Source of the DNA: Chloroflexota bacterium
GTDB lineage: Bacteria > Chloroflexota > Anaerolineae > Promineifilales > Promineifilaceae
Length of the DNA: 5,223 bases
Reading direction: 5' to 3'
NCBI GenBank assembly: GCA_963169155.1
Contig: CAUJGI010000079.1
Location: forward strand, 1 to 5,223
Shown: one piece after another, positions 5,121 to 5,223 of the stretch
Layout: the number at the start of each line of letters is the position of its first letter
Position numbering within the stretch: position 1 is the stretch's first letter
The notes under the pieces: generated by a model
Seen by the model: only the letters and a program-made list of their open reading frames with translations
What the model was told of the DNA's origin: nothing
The model's database searches: none
Made by a program: the position numbers and the translations under genes

Positions 5121-5223
5121 GAGAAACGCCCCCACCCAGACCCCCCCCCCGGGCGGGGGGGGGGGTAAGGCCCCCACTCCCGACCAGGGGGAGGGGGGGG
5201 GGGGGGGGGGCACCAGACCCCCC
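5121..5223. repeat. C/G homopolymer-rich tail, probably a degraded repeat and contig end
   Basis: There is a run of 10 C (5141-5150) followed directly by GGGCG and 10 more G, then another run of 18 G (5193-5210). Between them, CCCCCACTCCCGACCAGGGGGAG (5171-5192, in part) looks like a C-rich/G-rich palindromic intergenic repeat that could act as a terminator after the acetyltransferase. The long homopolymers suggest sequencing or assembly error at a contig end. No gene is supported here. Confidence 0.5.

Noticed and set aside
4950..5213. Proline/glycine-rich minus-strand frame at the end of the window
   Set aside because: It is produced by the homopolymer tail and the antisense of the acetyltransferase.

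Overview
The window looks like accessory chromosomal DNA of a GC-rich, free-living bacterium. The protein styles (a cytoplasmic GH36 alpha-galactosidase, an unusual kinase-fold protein, stand-alone GNAT acetyltransferases), the AGGAG-type ribosome binding sites and the TATACT-type -10 boxes would suit a Chloroflexota (Anaerolineae-like) genome. That placement is inference from general impression; there is no rRNA or marker gene here to prove it. The last ~100 bases collapse into C and G homopolymers, which suggests a contig end.

Layout. (1) 1-1664, minus strand: the N-terminal ~554 codons of a GH36 alpha-galactosidase; its C-terminus lies beyond base 1. A 559-codon open frame on the plus strand across the same DNA is only its antisense shadow. 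Embedded in the gene at 565-674 is a 110-bp element made of two inverted 30-bp bulged hairpins around a 50-bp spacer. This is REPIN-like architecture, sitting in frame in the linker between the sugar-binding N-terminal domain and the catalytic barrel. (2) 1665-1811: divergent intergenic/promoter region. (3) 1812-2906, plus: a kinase-fold protein with an HFDSHFFN catalytic loop and a DFG motif. A good sigma70-like promoter lies inside the longest version of this frame, which argues for the shorter start. (4) 2907-3262: a 356-bp gene-free stretch with a second, different palindromic repeat (2975-3063) of the widespread TGTCATnCCC...GAATGACA kind. (5) 3263-3967, plus: a six-helix membrane protein with an intramembrane DE-x4-HE signature. 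(6) 4063-4479 and 4526-5119, plus: two unrelated GNAT-fold acetyltransferases in tandem, probably co-transcribed; the second starts at TTG. (7) 5120-5223: low-complexity tail.

The genes do not form an obvious pathway. The galactosidase should release galactose from raffinose-type sugars in the cytoplasm and is transcribed away from the rest. The kinase-like gene, the membrane protein and the acetyltransferase pair face the same way, but each has its own upstream gap and, in two cases, a visible promoter. The most interesting signals are the REPIN-like element inside the GH36 coding sequence, a hairpin that would mask the first acetyltransferase's ribosome binding site only on read-through RNA, and strong over-representation of the palindrome ACGGCCGT (six perfect copies).
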